A DNA stretch of 16,879 nucleotides from DATBMY01 sp036554605 (GTDB taxonomy: Bacteria > Acidobacteriota > Blastocatellia > UBA7656): contig DATBMY010000128.1 in NCBI GenBank assembly GCA_036554605.1, positions 1-16,879 on the forward strand. The letters run 5' to 3'. Both the position numbers and the translations under genes were made by a program. The notes below the pieces were generated by a model. It saw only the letters and a list, made by a program, of their open reading frames with translations, was not told the DNA's origin and did no database searches. Each line of letters begins with the position of its first letter. Positions within the stretch are counted from its first letter, which is position 1. Positions 15,861 through 16,879 of the stretch are shown piece after piece.

Positions 15861-16358
15861 CTATAAAGACTTCATTGACGCTTTAGCCGAGCCTCTCCCG
15901 GCATGGTTCTCTGTTAAAGCATGGCAATTCGGGCAAAGCATCTGAAGATTCTCTATCCTATTATCAAATCGATCCCCGTTGATATGATGTAGCTCTACTG
16001 GGATGGCTTCGCCTAACCACTTTGACTTGCCGCAACGCTCGCAACGACGTTCCTTTATCCCTTCTTCAAGCAGCCTTAACCGAAGTTTGTGACTGCTGAT
16101 TAAACTACCTTCTCGCAAAAATACCTGAGCACTCTTACGAGTTGGGCAATACTTTTGCCCTTTACCACCCTTATTGCCTGCATACTCAATCTGCATCTTG
16201 ATGAGATAGCTGTTCAATGTTGATGGCCTGCAACGCAGTTCGCGGCACATAAATGCCTTAGGCCGATGTTCAGCAACCCACCTTTCGATGTATTCGCGTC
16301 GTTCAAGTATGTCTCGTCTCATAGATGCCGTCGAATCAGGCTTCAAAAAACATTTCAT
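15861..16358 (-). CDS. Small HNH endonuclease
   Basis: A 165-residue protein with a C-terminal HNH nuclease fold. From the chosen start, structural zinc cysteines are CERC (C106, C109) and CPNCH (C142, C145). The catalytic region is ELHHINGDRFDNRIENL, with H124/H125, N133 and N137. The basic N-terminal half (RRDILERREYIERWV, CRELRCRPSTLNSYL) looks like a helix-turn-helix DNA-binding segment. Free-standing HNH proteins of this shape occur as phage, homing-like or restriction-associated nucleases. No start has a clear ribosome site: ATG 16358 is used, ATG 16322 gives a tighter N-terminus, and TTG 16367 is possible. Base composition is visibly AT-richer than the housekeeping genes, which suggests transfer. 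The stop lies 18 bases from the tRNA 5' end. The target is unknown. Confidence 0.82.
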   Translation of the reverse strand: MKCFLKPDSTASMRRDILERREYIERWVAEHRPKAFMCRELRCRPSTLNSYLIKMQIEYAGNKGGKGQKYCPTRKSAQVFLREGSLISSHKLRLRLLEEGIKERRCERCGKSKWLGEAIPVELHHINGDRFDNRIENLQMLCPNCHALTENHAGRGSAKASMKSL

Positions 16359-16420
16359 TCCAAGCAATGAGATTAAAATATCGACGCATTATTGTCTAGT
16401 GATACGATACCCGACATCTA

Positions 16421-16879
16421 TCATGCCCGCCGTCTGCGTGGTCTACGCGGCCGTTCGGTTGCGCCAATTAGAGGTTGAGTGTATTTACGGTAAAGATTGA
16501 ATAGAAATTCCAGCCTGTTAAGCTCGTTTGTAAATGGCGCAGTGCGGTAACAGCGATCAACAGCTGCATCTAGACGGCGATGGGCGTCGAGCAGCGAGCG
16601 CGGCATCGTGAGCGGGTCGTAGAGGTCGGCAAGAGTTGATGAAGGATATTCGGCCCGCGCAACCAAAACAGCTTGCGCGAGACTTTCAACGCGCTCACGT
16701 TGTGCGTCCGTCGGGTTCTCAGGCCAAGGGAAGTTGTTATAAACGAGATTATTTGAATATCTATAGTCATTCTTGAACCGTTCGCAAACTTGCCGCACCC
16801 AAACCATGTGCATTGCGGAAGTAAGCACTCCGAAGTGATAAAGCATGGCATCGGCAATGGTCAAACACAGGTCGCTGGC
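16421..16879 (-). CDS. C-terminal part of an MmeI-like type IIG restriction-modification enzyme
   Basis: The last 152 residues of a larger protein; the frame is open to the window edge (reads ASDLCLTIADAMLYHFG), so the start lies outside. The segment HFGVLTSAMHMVWVRQVC, then NDYRYSNNLVYNNFPWP, is characteristic of the C-terminal target-recognition/methylase region of MmeI-like class I DNA methyltransferases. In these a single chain usually carries an N-terminal nuclease, a central N6-adenine methylase and this recognition part. The catalytic motifs themselves are outside the window. The tail is very Arg-rich (RPRRPRRRRA). The HNH gene follows 62 bases downstream on the same strand. The family call is from remembered motif similarity; specificity cannot be judged. 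Confidence 0.78.
   Translation of the reverse strand, partial: ASDLCLTIADAMLYHFGVLTSAMHMVWVRQVCERFKNDYRYSNNLVYNNFPWPENPTDAQRERVESLAQAVLVARAEYPSSTLADLYDPLTMPRSLLDAHRRLDAAVDRCYRTAPFTNELNRLEFLFNLYRKYTQPLIGATERPRRPRRRRA

Noticed and set aside
15761..16358. Genomic island integrated at tRNA-Leu by an integrase
   Set aside because: The accessory genes lie on the 5' side of the tRNA, no integrase is present, and no duplicated tRNA 3' end was seen in the window.

Overview
The window looks like chromosomal DNA of a GC-rich, free-living Gram-negative-type bacterium, most probably an acidobacterium (Blastocatellia-like). The reasons are the tig-clpP-clpX-lon-engB-rho order, an M56 peptidase carrying HEAT repeats beside a BlaI repressor, a large exported prolyl oligopeptidase and GC-rich hairpin elements between genes. 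The phylum is an inference. No gene-free stretch is longer than about 300 bases.

Left part (1-4902). A partial major-facilitator transporter gene (minus strand) diverges from a three-gene plus-strand module: a BlaI-type repressor, a BlaR1-like M56 zinc metallopeptidase whose extracytoplasmic part is a HEAT-repeat array instead of a penicillin-binding sensor, and a secreted HEAT-repeat protein with near-identical repeat units. Two copies of an 18-bp dyad flank the repressor promoter. The second overlaps the -10 box and abuts the start codon, which suggests autoregulation and a leaderless transcript.

Middle part (5022-15625). A perfect 13-bp bidirectional terminator separates the module from a long minus-strand run. 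In transcription order this is tig (trigger factor), clpP, clpX, lon, engB, rho and a periplasmic prolyl oligopeptidase. It is a protein folding and quality-control cluster (nascent-chain chaperone, ClpXP, Lon) followed by a ribosome-assembly GTPase and the termination factor Rho. Rho has its own intrinsic terminator, and the oligopeptidase has its own promoter candidate. Two related GC-rich hairpin elements with AT-rich cores fill the lon-engB gap and the tRNA-tig gap, and a weaker GC-rich dyad sits upstream of lon.

Right part (15761-16879). A tRNA-Leu(UAG) lies upstream of tig. Beyond it are a small, AT-richer HNH endonuclease gene and the C-terminal end of an MmeI-like type IIG restriction-modification protein that runs off the window. 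This edge looks like the start of an accessory or defence region.
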